A stretch of 14,930 nucleotides of DNA from the NCBI GenBank assembly GCA_964511645.1, contig CAZEGV010000058.1:1-14930 (forward strand), given 5' to 3'. Position 1 is the first letter of the stretch, and the number at the start of each line of letters is the position of its first letter. Below the pieces are notes generated by a model. The model was given only the letters and a program-made list of their open reading frames with translations, did no database searches and had not been told where the DNA came from. Both the position numbers and the translations under genes were made by a program. Source of the stretch: CAZEGV01 sp964511645 (GTDB lineage Bacteria; Bacteroidota; Bacteroidia; Cytophagales; JAAEPT01). This document shows positions 1 through 7,262 of this stretch, in pieces.

Positions 1-142
1 TGAGATTATTTGAGAAAATAAATTTATATTTGTCATGAGAGAGGTCTTTTTTGTTGGTCACCTCAAAAATAATTTGAGTTACTTAATTTTCCTCTCCCTT
101 TTTAAAACATTTAGGATGCTATTGATGTTTTTTTAGATATTG

Positions 143-174
143 TTTGTCGAATAAATATAATTAGCCTACATTTG
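143..174 (+). promoter_or_regulatory. Bacteroidota-type promoter of the rimP-nusA-infB operon
   Basis: A TTTG element at 143-146 is followed after 20 bases by TACATTTG at 167-174. This fits the Bacteroidota primary sigma-factor consensus (TTG or TTTG, about 17-23 bases, then TAnnTTTG). The predicted transcription start is about 7 bases further on, near 181, giving a leader of roughly 58 bases before the rimP ATG. No gene lies upstream within the window, so this is the best candidate promoter for the operon. It rests on motif match only. Confidence 0.6.
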
Positions 175-196
175 CATCGAAAGATGGTTAAAATTG

Positions 197-225
197 AAAA
201 AGGGGCTTTAGAAAGCCCCTTTTTT
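197..225 (+). terminator. Terminator-like hairpin in the rimP leader (possible attenuator)
   Basis: AGGGGCTTT at 201-209 is perfectly complementary to AAAGCCCCT at 212-220, flanked by an A-run at 197-201 and a T-run at 220-225, so the full stem can reach 13 bp. This has the form of an intrinsic terminator. It lies about 20 bases after the predicted start site of the 143-174 promoter and 14 bases before the rimP ATG. It could be the terminator of a gene left of the window, but no reading frame precedes it here. The alternative is a leader attenuator (see findings). Confidence 0.75.
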
Positions 226-238
226 CATATCCTTTTTT

Positions 239-709
239 ATGGACTTAGAAGCATTAAAAACATACATACAGGGAGTACTAGAAGAAACACAGTTTCTAGT
301 GGACGTTTCATTTAAACCAGCTAATGGGCAACAATTACTTGCCATTGCTTTGGATGATGATAATGGGATTACTGTTGAGAAATGTGCTGGGGTTAGTAGG
401 AAGGTAGGTAATCATATAGAGGAGAATGAATTATTTACAGAAGCTTATCGCTTAGAAGTAAGCTCTCCAGATCTTAATGAGCCACTAAAACTAATCCGTC
501 AGTATAAAAAAAATATTGGTAGAGATGTTAAGATATTAACTTTAGAAAGCCAAGAAGTGGAAGGAACATTACAAGTAGTTGAAAACGATATAATAACTGT
601 AATGCCTACTGCAAAAAAAGGGAGGAAGAAAAAAACAGATTTGCCATTAGAGCCAATCACACTAAATATGAGTCAAATTAATTATACCAAACTGGTTATA
701 AAATTCTAA
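239..709 (+). CDS. rimP: Ribosome maturation factor RimP
   Basis: RimP is a cytoplasmic factor that helps mature the 30S ribosomal subunit. The 156-residue product matches the usual family length. The N-terminal alpha/beta domain covers about residues 1-83 and ends in the family signature YRLEVSSPDLNEPL (70-83), where the common SSPG reads SSPD. The C-terminal SH3/Sm-like barrel covers about 86-156 and carries a lysine-rich loop at 126-132. The ATG at 239 is the only sensible start; it follows a T6 run instead of a purine-rich site, which is unusual but compatible with Bacteroidota, where Shine-Dalgarno sites are rarely used. nusA starts 6 bases after the stop, so the two are surely co-transcribed and probably translationally coupled. 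The rimP-nusA-infB order is conserved across bacteria and confirms the call. Confidence 0.95.
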   Translation: MDLEALKTYIQGVLEETQFLVDVSFKPANGQQLLAIALDDDNGITVEKCAGVSRKVGNHIEENELFTEAYRLEVSSPDLNEPLKLIRQYKKNIGRDVKILTLESQEVEGTLQVVENDIITVMPTAKKGRKKKTDLPLEPITLNMSQINYTKLVIKF

Positions 710-715
710 ATAGCT

Positions 716-1996
716 ATGAATAGTGCTACATTAATAGAGTCGTTTGCTGAATTTGCAAAACTTAAAAACATCGATAGACCAACGATGATTCGTATACTTG
801 AGGATGTTTTTAGAACAATGATCCGAAAGAAATACGAGGAAGATGAAAATTTTGATGTGATTATTAACCTAGATGAGGGAGATTTGGAGATCATGCGTTA
901 CAGAGAAATCGTTTCGGATACTGCGGATGTTTTTGATCCTAATGATAAAGAAGATGATTTTGAATTTGATGATAATCTCCATATCAAAATAACTGATGCT
1001 AAGAAGATTGAAGAAGATTTTGAAATCGGTGAGGAAGTAGCTCAAGAAGTAAAATTAGATGATTTTGGTCGTCGTATGGTGATGACAGCTCGCCAGACAT
1101 TGATTCAAAAAATAAGAGACTTAGAAAAAGATGTTCTTTTCAACCGTTATAAAGACATGGTGGGGGAGCTAGTTACTGCGGAAGTATACCAAACTCTTAA
1201 AAGAGAAATACTTTGTGTAGATGACGAAGATAATGAACTGACTTTACCAAAAACAGAGCAAATCCCTAAAGATAGATATCGAAAAGGGGATTCTATTAAG
1301 GCAGTTGTGCAACGTGTAGAAATATATAATGGTAATCCTAAAATTGTTCTTTCTCGTACATCTCCAGAATTTTTAGCTCGATTATTTGAGCAAGAAGTAC
1401 CTGAGGTTTATGATGGACTTATTACAATCAAAAAGATTGTACGTGAGCCAGGCGAAAGAGCTAAAGTAGCAGTAGAGTCTTATGACGACAGAATCGATCC
1501 AGTAGGGGCTTGTGTAGGGATGAAAGGGTCTCGTATCCATAGCATTGTGCGTGAGTTAGAAAATGAAAACATTGATGTTATCAATTTCACTACAAATACA
1601 GATTTGTATATTTCTCGTGCATTAAGTCCTGCTAAAGTTACAAGTATCAAAATTGATGAGGAAAGAGGGACAGCATCTGTGTTTTTAAAACCAGATCAAG
1701 TATCTTTAGCTATCGGTAGAGGAGGACAAAACATTAAATTAGCTAGTAAGCTAGTAGGTTATACAATTGATGTGTTCAGAGAATTAAGCGATTTTGAGCA
1801 AGAAGAAGATGTGAGTCTTGATGAGTTTGGAGATGAAATCGAAGACTGGGTAATTGATGAATTGAAACGCATTGGTTTAGATACTGCTAAAATGGTATTA
1901 CGTATTTCTAAAGAAGATTTACTAAGCAGAACAGATCTTGAGGAAGAAACAATTAATGAGCTTGTTTCTATCTTATCAAATGAATTTGAAGATTAA
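716..1996 (+). CDS. nusA: Transcription termination/antitermination factor NusA
   Basis: NusA binds RNA polymerase and nascent RNA, promotes pausing and intrinsic termination, and takes part in rRNA antitermination. The product has 426 residues, typical of Bacteroidota. In order: polymerase-binding N-terminal domain (about 1-135) with an acidic insert at 77-88; S1 domain (about 145-215); the conserved LSRTSPEFL (212-220); KH1 with GMKG at 268-271; KH2 with GRGG at 334-337. The tail (355-426) is strongly acidic and resembles a single helix-hairpin-helix repeat, shorter than the paired repeats of E. coli NusA. The ATG at 716 sits 6 bases after rimP, and infB follows after 55 bases. Since NusA stimulates hairpin terminators, the hairpin in the operon leader offers a plausible route to autoregulation; that is inference. 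Confidence 0.97.
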   Translation: MNSATLIESFAEFAKLKNIDRPTMIRILEDVFRTMIRKKYEEDENFDVIINLDEGDLEIMRYREIVSDTADVFDPNDKEDDFEFDDNLHIKITDAKKIEEDFEIGEEVAQEVKLDDFGRRMVMTARQTLIQKIRDLEKDVLFNRYKDMVGELVTAEVYQTLKREILCVDDEDNELTLPKTEQIPKDRYRKGDSIKAVVQRVEIYNGNPKIVLSRTSPEFLARLFEQEVPEVYDGLITIKKIVREPGERAKVAVESYDDRIDPVGACVGMKGSRIHSIVRELENENIDVINFTTNTDLYISRALSPAKVTSIKIDEERGTASVFLKPDQVSLAIGRGGQNIKLASKLVGYTIDVFRELSDFEQEEDVSLDEFGDEIEDWVIDELKRIGLDTAKMVLRISKEDLLSRTDLEEETINELVSILSNEFED

Positions 1997-2051
1997 AACA
2001 CTCGAATTATACAATTAAATTAGTACATTTCGAGGACAGTAGAAGAATATT

Positions 2052-4784
2052 ATGAGGTTAAGTCAGGCAGCTAGAAAATTAAATGTAGGGATATCCACCA
2101 TCGTGGATTTCTTGGCGGAAAAAAGTCATGAAATTGACGGGAAGCCCAATACTAAGGTTACAGAGGATCAATACGATTTGTTGCGTAGAGAGTTTCAAGC
2201 GTCTGCACAAGACAAAGAAGATGCCTCTGAGTTACAAATTGGGACAAAACATGTTCAAAATGTAGTTATCAAATCTGAAGGTACTGCTAAAAAAGCAGAT
2301 AATTCAGAAGAGGAGATTACTGTTAAGACTAACTCGGTTCCTGCTCCTGAAATTAAGAAAGTAACTCCAACAGCAACAAAACCTGCTGAAGTAGTTGAAA
2401 AGAAAAAAGAAGAGCCTAAGACTGTTGTAAAAGCTACACCTAAAAAAGTTGAAAAGGAAGAAGAAAAAGATCCAACTAAACTTAAAGGATTAAACGTTCT
2501 TGGAAAGATAAACCTTGAAGAAGTAAAAGAAAAAACAAAGCCTAAAAAGAAAGAAAAAAAGACTGAAAAAGCTAAGGAAGAAACTACTAAAAAGATAGAT
2601 GAACCTGCAAAAAAAATTAAAGAAGAGCCTGTTGCTGTAATTCAAGCCAAAGCCGAAAAGCTAACAGGACTTAAGGTATTAGGTAAAATAGAGCTTCCTA
2701 AAGAGAAGAAAAAACCAACGGCTGCAGAAAAGAAGGCTGCAAATGCAGAAAAAAGAAAAGGAAAACGTACACGTATCCAACGACCAGCAGCTGGTACAAG
2801 ACCCCCACAAGGAGGAGGACCAAGAGGTAAATTCAATAAGAAAAAACCAGGTGCTAAACCAGAAGAAAAGAAAGAAGTAACCGCTTCTGAAATTCAAGAA
2901 AAGATAAGAGCTACCATGGCCAAAATGGGCGGTGGTAAAGCAAAGACTAAGAGGTCTAAATACAAACGTGAAAAACGTAAAGAAGTCGCTGAGGTTACTG
3001 AGGCGGACTTAATGCAACAAGAGGAAGAAGCAAAAACATTAATCGTAACAGAATTTATTTCTGCTAACGATTTGGCTTCTCTAATGGATGTGTCAGTAAA
3101 TGAAGTAATTTCAACTTGTATGTCACTTGGGATGTTTGTTTCTATTAACCAACGTTTGGATGCTGAAACAATTACAATCATTACTGATGAGTTTGGCTTT
3201 GAAGTGAACTTCTCAGATGCTGAAGAAGAAGATTTAATTGCAGAAATTGAAGATAAGCCAGAAGACTTAGAAGACAGAGCTCCTGTTGTTACGATTATGG
3301 GACATGTTGACCATGGTAAAACATCTTTACTAGATTACATTAGAGACTCTAAAGTGACTTCTGGAGAAGCAGGAGGTATCACACAGCATATTGGAGCTTA
3401 TCGAGTAGATACTAAACAAGGGAAACCAATCGCATTTTTGGATACACCAGGTCACGAGGCATTTACAGCCATGCGTGCTCGTGGAGCTAAGCTTACAGAT
3501 ATTGTAATCCTAGTAGTAGCTGCTGATGATGAAGTAATGCCACAGACTAAAGAAGCAATTAATCACGCAAAAATAGCAGGTGTACCAATTATTGTAGCAA
3601 TTAACAAAGTCGATAAAGACACTGCTAACCCAGATAAAATTAAAGAACAACTTTCTGTAGAAAACATTCTTGTTGAAGATTGGGGTGGTAAATATCAATG
3701 TCAGAATGTGTCTGCAAAAACTGGAGAAGGTATTGACGAATTATTAGATAAAGTACTACTTGAGGCTGAAATGCTTGAACTTAAAGCAAACCCAAATCGA
3801 TCAGCTGGAGGCGCCGTAGTAGAGGCATCTTTAGATAAAGGTAGAGGGTATTTATCTACTATTTTAGTTCAAACAGGTACGTTACATGTTGGAGATATTT
3901 TAATCGCTGGTGCTTATCACGGTAAGGTGAAAGCAATGATGGACCATACGAACAATAGACTAAAAGAAGCAGGACCATCTACTCCAGTACAAGTATTAGG
4001 GCTTGATGGAGCACCACAAGCAGGTGATAAAATTCACGTTGCCAAAACAGAACGTGAAGCAAAAGAAATCACTAACAAAAGAGCACAATTATTACGTGAG
4101 CAATCAGTCCGTACTAAGAAACACCTTACGTTGGATGAAATTGGACGTAGGTTGGCTATTGGGAACTTTAAAGAACTTAACCTTATCATCAAAGGTGATG
4201 TGGATGGCTCTGTAGAGGCACTTACCGATTCATTACTGAAATTATCTACTGATGAAATCGCCGTAAACATTATACATAAAGGAGTAGGTGCAATTTCTGA
4301 GTCAGATGTATTATTAGCGTCAGCTTCTGATGCCATTATATTAGGCTTCCAAGTGAGACCATCAGTTAATGCTAGAAGTTTAGCTGATAAAGAGGAAATA
4401 GAGATTAAACATTACTCAATTATATACAAAGCAATTGATGAGATTAAAGATGCCTTAGAAGGTATGCTTGACCCTATCGTAGAAGAAGTAATTGTAGGTA
4501 ATGTTGAAGTAAGAGAGACGTTTAAAATTCCTAAAATTGGAACAGTTGCTGGTTGTTATGTACTAAATGGACATATCACTCGTAATAGTACTATACGAAT
4601 CATACGAGAAGGTATTGTGAAGTATGAAGGTGAAATTTCTGCTCTGAAAAGATTTAAAGACGATGTAACTGAAGTGAAACACAGTTATGAATGTGGTCTA
4701 AGCATCAAAAATTACAACGATATTTTAGTAGAAGACATCATTGAGGTATATGAGGAACGTGAAGTAAAGCGTACAATCAAATAG
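2052..4784 (+). CDS. infB: Translation initiation factor IF-2
   Basis: IF-2 is the GTPase that places initiator fMet-tRNA on the 30S subunit and promotes subunit joining. The 910-residue product fits the long Bacteroidota form. An IF2_N module (about 1-50) is followed by a Lys/Glu/Ala-rich, probably disordered linker (about 60-320) and a second IF2_N-like module (about 327-385). The GTPase domain shows GHVDHGKT (G1, 417-424), DTPGH (G3, 464-468), NKVD (G4, 518-521) and SAK (G5, 554-556). The beta-barrel domain II, the alpha/beta domain III and the C-terminal fMet-tRNA-binding domain follow to residue 910. Within the linker a short hydrophobic motif occurs twice (LKGLNVLGKINL, 144-155; LTGLKVLGKIEL, 204-215). 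The gene ends the operon and is followed by a strong terminator. Confidence 0.98.
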   Translation: MRLSQAARKLNVGISTIVDFLAEKSHEIDGKPNTKVTEDQYDLLRREFQASAQDKEDASELQIGTKHVQNVVIKSEGTAKKADNSEEEITVKTNSVPAPEIKKVTPTATKPAEVVEKKKEEPKTVVKATPKKVEKEEEKDPTKLKGLNVLGKINLEEVKEKTKPKKKEKKTEKAKEETTKKIDEPAKKIKEEPVAVIQAKAEKLTGLKVLGKIELPKEKKKPTAAEKKAANAEKRKGKRTRIQRPAAGTRPPQGGGPRGKFNKKKPGAKPEEKKEVTASEIQEKIRATMAKMGGGKAKTKRSKYKREKRKEVAEVTEADLMQQEEEAKTLIVTEFISANDLASLMDVSVNEVISTCMSLGMFVSINQRLDAETITIITDEFGFEVNFSDAEEEDLIAEIEDKPEDLEDRAPVVTIMGHVDHGKTSLLDYIRDSKVTSGEAGGITQHIGAYRVDTKQGKPIAFLDTPGHEAFTAMRARGAKLTDIVILVVAADDEVMPQTKEAINHAKIAGVPIIVAINKVDKDTANPDKIKEQLSVENILVEDWGGKYQCQNVSAKTGEGIDELLDKVLLEAEMLELKANPNRSAGGAVVEASLDKGRGYLSTILVQTGTLHVGDILIAGAYHGKVKAMMDHTNNRLKEAGPSTPVQVLGLDGAPQAGDKIHVAKTEREAKEITNKRAQLLREQSVRTKKHLTLDEIGRRLAIGNFKELNLIIKGDVDGSVEALTDSLLKLSTDEIAVNIIHKGVGAISESDVLLASASDAIILGFQVRPSVNARSLADKEEIEIKHYSIIYKAIDEIKDALEGMLDPIVEEVIVGNVEVRETFKIPKIGTVAGCYVLNGHITRNSTIRIIREGIVKYEGEISALKRFKDDVTEVKHSYECGLSIKNYNDILVEDIIEVYEEREVKRTIK
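2481..2696 (+). repeat. Twice-repeated GLxVLGKI motif in the IF-2 linker
   Basis: Two 12-residue segments in the low-complexity linker match at most positions: LKGLNVLGKINL (bases 2481-2516) and LTGLKVLGKIEL (2661-2696). Each is followed by a Glu/Lys-rich stretch. They stand out as the only hydrophobic patches in about 250 residues of charged sequence. I recall similar motifs in IF-2 of other Bacteroidota; their function is unknown to me. Confidence 0.7.
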
Positions 4785-4813
4785 CTTAAAATTGTGCAAC
4801 ACAAAAGAGTACT

Positions 4814-4848
4814 AAAAGTCCTAAGATTATTTCTTAGGACTTTTTTTT
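4814..4848. terminator. Bidirectional terminator between infB and the EI24-like gene
   Basis: AAAAGTCCTAAGA (4814-4826) pairs perfectly with TCTTAGGACTTTT (4832-4844), giving a 13-bp stem with a TTATT loop, and an 8-base T-run at 4841-4848 follows on the plus strand. The upstream A-run supplies a shorter T-run for minus-strand transcripts. It lies 30 bases after the infB stop and touches the stop codon of the convergent gene, so it can serve both units. Confidence 0.92.
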
Positions 4849-5605
4849 ATGATTGAGGTAAATGTGAACGAAGAGATAGAGTGGATGCAGTAGTAGCTAA
4901 AATCGGAGCAACAATCCACCCCAAAATAGGTATCGCAAATAGTAAATTAAAACCACAACCTATCCCATAAGCAATTCCTTTGTTTTTTCGCACTTCTTTA
5001 ATAGAGCTCTTGAAACTGAGTTTTCTCCTCTCATTAGTGAAATCCATGAAAGAAAACCCCATATAATACCAACTAATGAGAAAAATAATAACGGTTGTAA
5101 ATGGAGCAATAATCGGGAATATATGCGTCAGTAAAATTAATACACCTGTTACGAAAAGTTCTAAACTTAAGTTCCTTATGGCGATACTTACCCCTCTTAG
5201 AATGTCTTTAAATAATTGTTTAAGCTCAAAAGGATATTCATTCCCAGTCAAAATAGTGTCAATCTTTTCGGAGAGTAAAGTCAGGACAGGAGTAAGTGAT
5301 ATAAATACAAAATAACGTAGTGCTTTATAAATAATCATAAAAGAAACAAACCATACAAATAGTTTGATGAACCATTCAAATATAATTTTAAGCCATTCAT
5401 ACCAATTATCAGTATTGAACCAATCTTCTACCAAACCAAAAACTGAATCAATAACGATGTCTTGAAAGAAATATATTCCTACCAATATTATTATAGAAAG
5501 TATCATTGGCACAATAAAATAATGCATCAATTTGTGTTTCTTCAAAAAATAATACGCCTTGTAATACCCATTTATTGCTAGCTTAAAATCGGTTAATAGT
5601 TTCAT
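4847..5605 (-). CDS. EI24/CysZ-like integral membrane protein
   Basis: A polytopic membrane protein of the EI24 domain family (formerly DUF540), which includes the sulfate transporter CysZ. From MKLL the product has 252 residues. Hydrophobic segments lie at about 29-48, 73-100, 150-185 and 211-241. The late region, with WYYMGFSFMDF and then AIPILGWIVAPILATTAST, is the most family-like part. I prefer the ATG at 5605 to the in-frame ATG at 5620, because it starts 1 base after the upstream stop and gives the usual short N-terminus; the longer form would overlap that gene by 14 bases. No cys genes are nearby, so sulfate transport is not supported by context; the substrate is unknown. It appears co-transcribed with the kinase-like gene at 5607-6677. 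Confidence 0.8.
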   Translation of the reverse strand: MKLLTDFKLAINGYYKAYYFLKKHKLMHYFIVPMILSIIILVGIYFFQDIVIDSVFGLVEDWFNTDNWYEWLKIIFEWFIKLFVWFVSFMIIYKALRYFVFISLTPVLTLLSEKIDTILTGNEYPFELKQLFKDILRGVSIAIRNLSLELFVTGVLILLTHIFPIIAPFTTVIIFLISWYYMGFSFMDFTNERRKLSFKSSIKEVRKNKGIAYGIGCGFNLLFAIPILGWIVAPILATTASTLSLRSHLPQS

Positions 5606-5606
5606 G

Positions 5607-6677
5607 TTATATTTCACCAAAAGCGTGAGTTTGATTTTTTAATGTTTGCATTGGTTTTAACAAAGTTTGTTTCAAATTTTCCTTTACTATTTCTCCCATA
5701 TTTTTACATTTTAAGAATCTTGGGTTTTGAAAATAATCAGACAACTCTTCTTTTAGTTGCTCTATTTTTTCTGGAGTAGATATGTGATCCATTGTCATAA
5801 TATCCAATAATGCCTTTACTCTATATCTTGAAGACCGAAGTCTTTTTGCCATCAACACTCTTTCTTCTTTTTGATATTGATAAGCTGCTTCTCTACTGAT
5901 GTGTTTGAGGCATAGTTTAACGGCAGGATAGTTCTCTTTAAAGAATTGTGGAAGATACATTTTCATCTTCCCTTCGTATGACTGTTGATCAAAATCAATA
6001 GCACGAATACGGTATTGTATCTCTTCAAAATCGGGAGTAATATCTACTATATAATTGTAGGAACGCATATCACCTAGTAAACGTACAAAGCAACGCTCAT
6101 TAAATTTGATAAATTCTTTTGCCATCCTCACAAGGTTAATATTACTATCTGTAAAATATTCTTTGATGAACTGGTCACCAGGAATTCCTGCAATGTGATC
6201 TTCTATTAAAGTATCAGCATCAACAATGAAGTTAATTTTGTTAGGCGATAAAATATGTTCTAGCTCTAATCCGTACACCCGTGAGGCATCCGCTTGTTTC
6301 ACATAATAATAACCATAATTATCATTTAAAGTATTTTTGAGTCTTATTCTAAAAGGCTTTGTATTACCAAATGTACAGTATTCTATTCGTTCGATTTCTA
6401 AATAATCCAACACCGAAAAATCTTCATCCATATACAATGTAGCATATATTTTCTTAAGCCCATGATAAATATTCTCCATGTCATTAGGAGGGTAATACAC
6501 GGACTCCCATAATGTGTCTACATTGTTTTTATCGCAGATAGGAGTGCTAAAATCAAATCTTAGTAAATCATTATATGAGATAGAAACTTTCTTTTCACGA
6601 GTATATATTCGTAAATATCTCCTTAGCTCAGGTATTATCTTGTATGTTTTTTTCTTTTTAGAAATATTTACATTCAT
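5607..6677 (-). CDS. Conserved flavobacterial protein of unknown function, kinase-like motifs
   Basis: I do not recognise a characterised family, although closely similar proteins seem common in Flavobacteriaceae. The 356-residue product is soluble, with no signal peptide or membrane segment. Several motifs occur in the order expected of a protein-kinase-like or aminoglycoside-phosphotransferase-like fold: a lysine in YYYVKQAD (K127), a glutamate 11 residues on (E138), a hinge-like LIEDHIAGIPGD (157-168), a catalytic-loop-like LLGDMRSYNYIVD (D203, N208), and AIDFDQQ (D228, D230) as a metal-binding aspartate motif. The usual HGD histidine is Leu. The C-terminal third (about 255-356) is helical and charged. 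The ATG at 6677 gives a basic N-terminus. The downstream membrane protein starts 1 base after its stop, so the two are probably translated together. The kinase reading is inference. Confidence 0.75.
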   Translation of the reverse strand: MNVNISKKKKTYKIIPELRRYLRIYTREKKVSISYNDLLRFDFSTPICDKNNVDTLWESVYYPPNDMENIYHGLKKIYATLYMDEDFSVLDYLEIERIEYCTFGNTKPFRIRLKNTLNDNYGYYYVKQADASRVYGLELEHILSPNKINFIVDADTLIEDHIAGIPGDQFIKEYFTDSNINLVRMAKEFIKFNERCFVRLLGDMRSYNYIVDITPDFEEIQYRIRAIDFDQQSYEGKMKMYLPQFFKENYPAVKLCLKHISREAAYQYQKEERVLMAKRLRSSRYRVKALLDIMTMDHISTPEKIEQLKEELSDYFQNPRFLKCKNMGEIVKENLKQTLLKPMQTLKNQTHAFGEI

Positions 6678-6718
6678 GGATGTAAGTTTAGTATAGACAC
6701 GTACTGAATGGTAAGTTA

Positions 6719-6726
6719 CAAATGCA
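6719..6726 (-). promoter_or_regulatory. Possible -7 box for the 6677-4847 unit
   Basis: On the minus strand TGCATTTG (6726 to 6719) is one base away from the TAnnTTTG consensus and lies about 42 bases before the ATG at 6677, so a start near 6712 would give a leader of about 35 bases. I see no TTG element at the proper distance, so the call is weak. Confidence 0.25.
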
Positions 6727-6772
6727 ACTTGTTAATTATATAATTCATATACAATTTTTTTTTCTAGGTTTA

Positions 6773-6875
6773 GCGGGTTGTTGTAGTTTCAGAAACAAAG
6801 GGGGCGGGATTCGTCCTTAATAGAGCTCGATGAGACAGCCACCTGTGATGTGTGAAGGGTGCTTTGTGGTAACAT
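6773..6875. repeat. G+C-rich island, probable intergenic repeat remnant
   Basis: Bases 6801-6870 are about 54% G+C in an otherwise strongly AT-rich gap. Near its left edge is an inverted repeat, GTTTC-A-GAAAC (6786-6796), followed by a G-run and GCGGGATTCGTCC (6804-6816). On the minus strand the left part reads NPAPFVSETTTTR and then a stop at 6770-6772, a phrase I recall from many tiny spurious frames in Flavobacteriaceae genomes, which would suggest a dispersed repeat. That recollection is unverified. Only one copy is visible here, and no terminal repeats or transposase are seen. Confidence 0.35.
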
Positions 6876-7262
6876 TTTTAATTAAAAATATACGTCTTGT
6901 GTCAGACTGAATTTGTTGAATACAGAATAAACTCTTGATTGATTCCTTTCTGTTTTATGTTATTTGTAGTACTTTGTATAAAAACGGGAAGATGCTCTTG
7001 GTTATTGTAAGAGTTTAGAGGATAAATCAGAAATAGTTCATTAAACTAATAATAATGTTATACCTATCAACTTTTCTTAACTAATTACGTTACTAGCACC
7101 ACTAGAAGACCAATTAATAGACAGCTAACATCATATCGAATTCTTACAGAGTATATTTCATGTAAAAATTCCCATAAAAAAAATTGAGAGATAAGACAAT
7201 TATCCTGATTTTTAACAACTTGATTACATGTTACGACGTAGAAAATTAAAAACACTAGATTT

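Larger units (their letters stand above)
6678..7262. other. Long intergenic region without a gene
   Basis: The 585 bases between the divergent kinase-like gene and the acyl-CoA dehydrogenase gene hold no credible coding frame on either strand; stops are frequent. It must contain the promoters of both units, but on the plus strand I find no clean TTG plus TAnnTTTG pair; TATATTTC at 7152-7159 is the nearest -7 match and lacks a partner. The one notable part is a G+C-rich island at about 6773-6875. The remainder is AT-rich with no strong hairpin or T-run. Confidence 0.7.

Noticed and set aside
25..32. TATATTTG matches the Bacteroidota -7 box.
   Set aside because: The only nearby TTTG (9-12) is 12 bases away, too close, and no gene follows within reach except through the better promoter at 143-174.
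41..64. Inverted repeat GAGGT/ACCTC left of the rimP promoter.
   Set aside because: The 5-bp stem with a 14-base loop is weak, and no T-run follows, so it is not a supported terminator or operator.
2642..3181. Open frames on the minus strand inside infB.
   Set aside because: They are antisense to a highly conserved coding region, have low-complexity or atypical composition, and resemble no protein I know.
4003..4336. Overlapping open frames on both strands inside the 3' half of infB.
   Set aside because: infB domain II-III sequence is clearly conserved in the main frame here, and the alternative products lack any recognisable motif.
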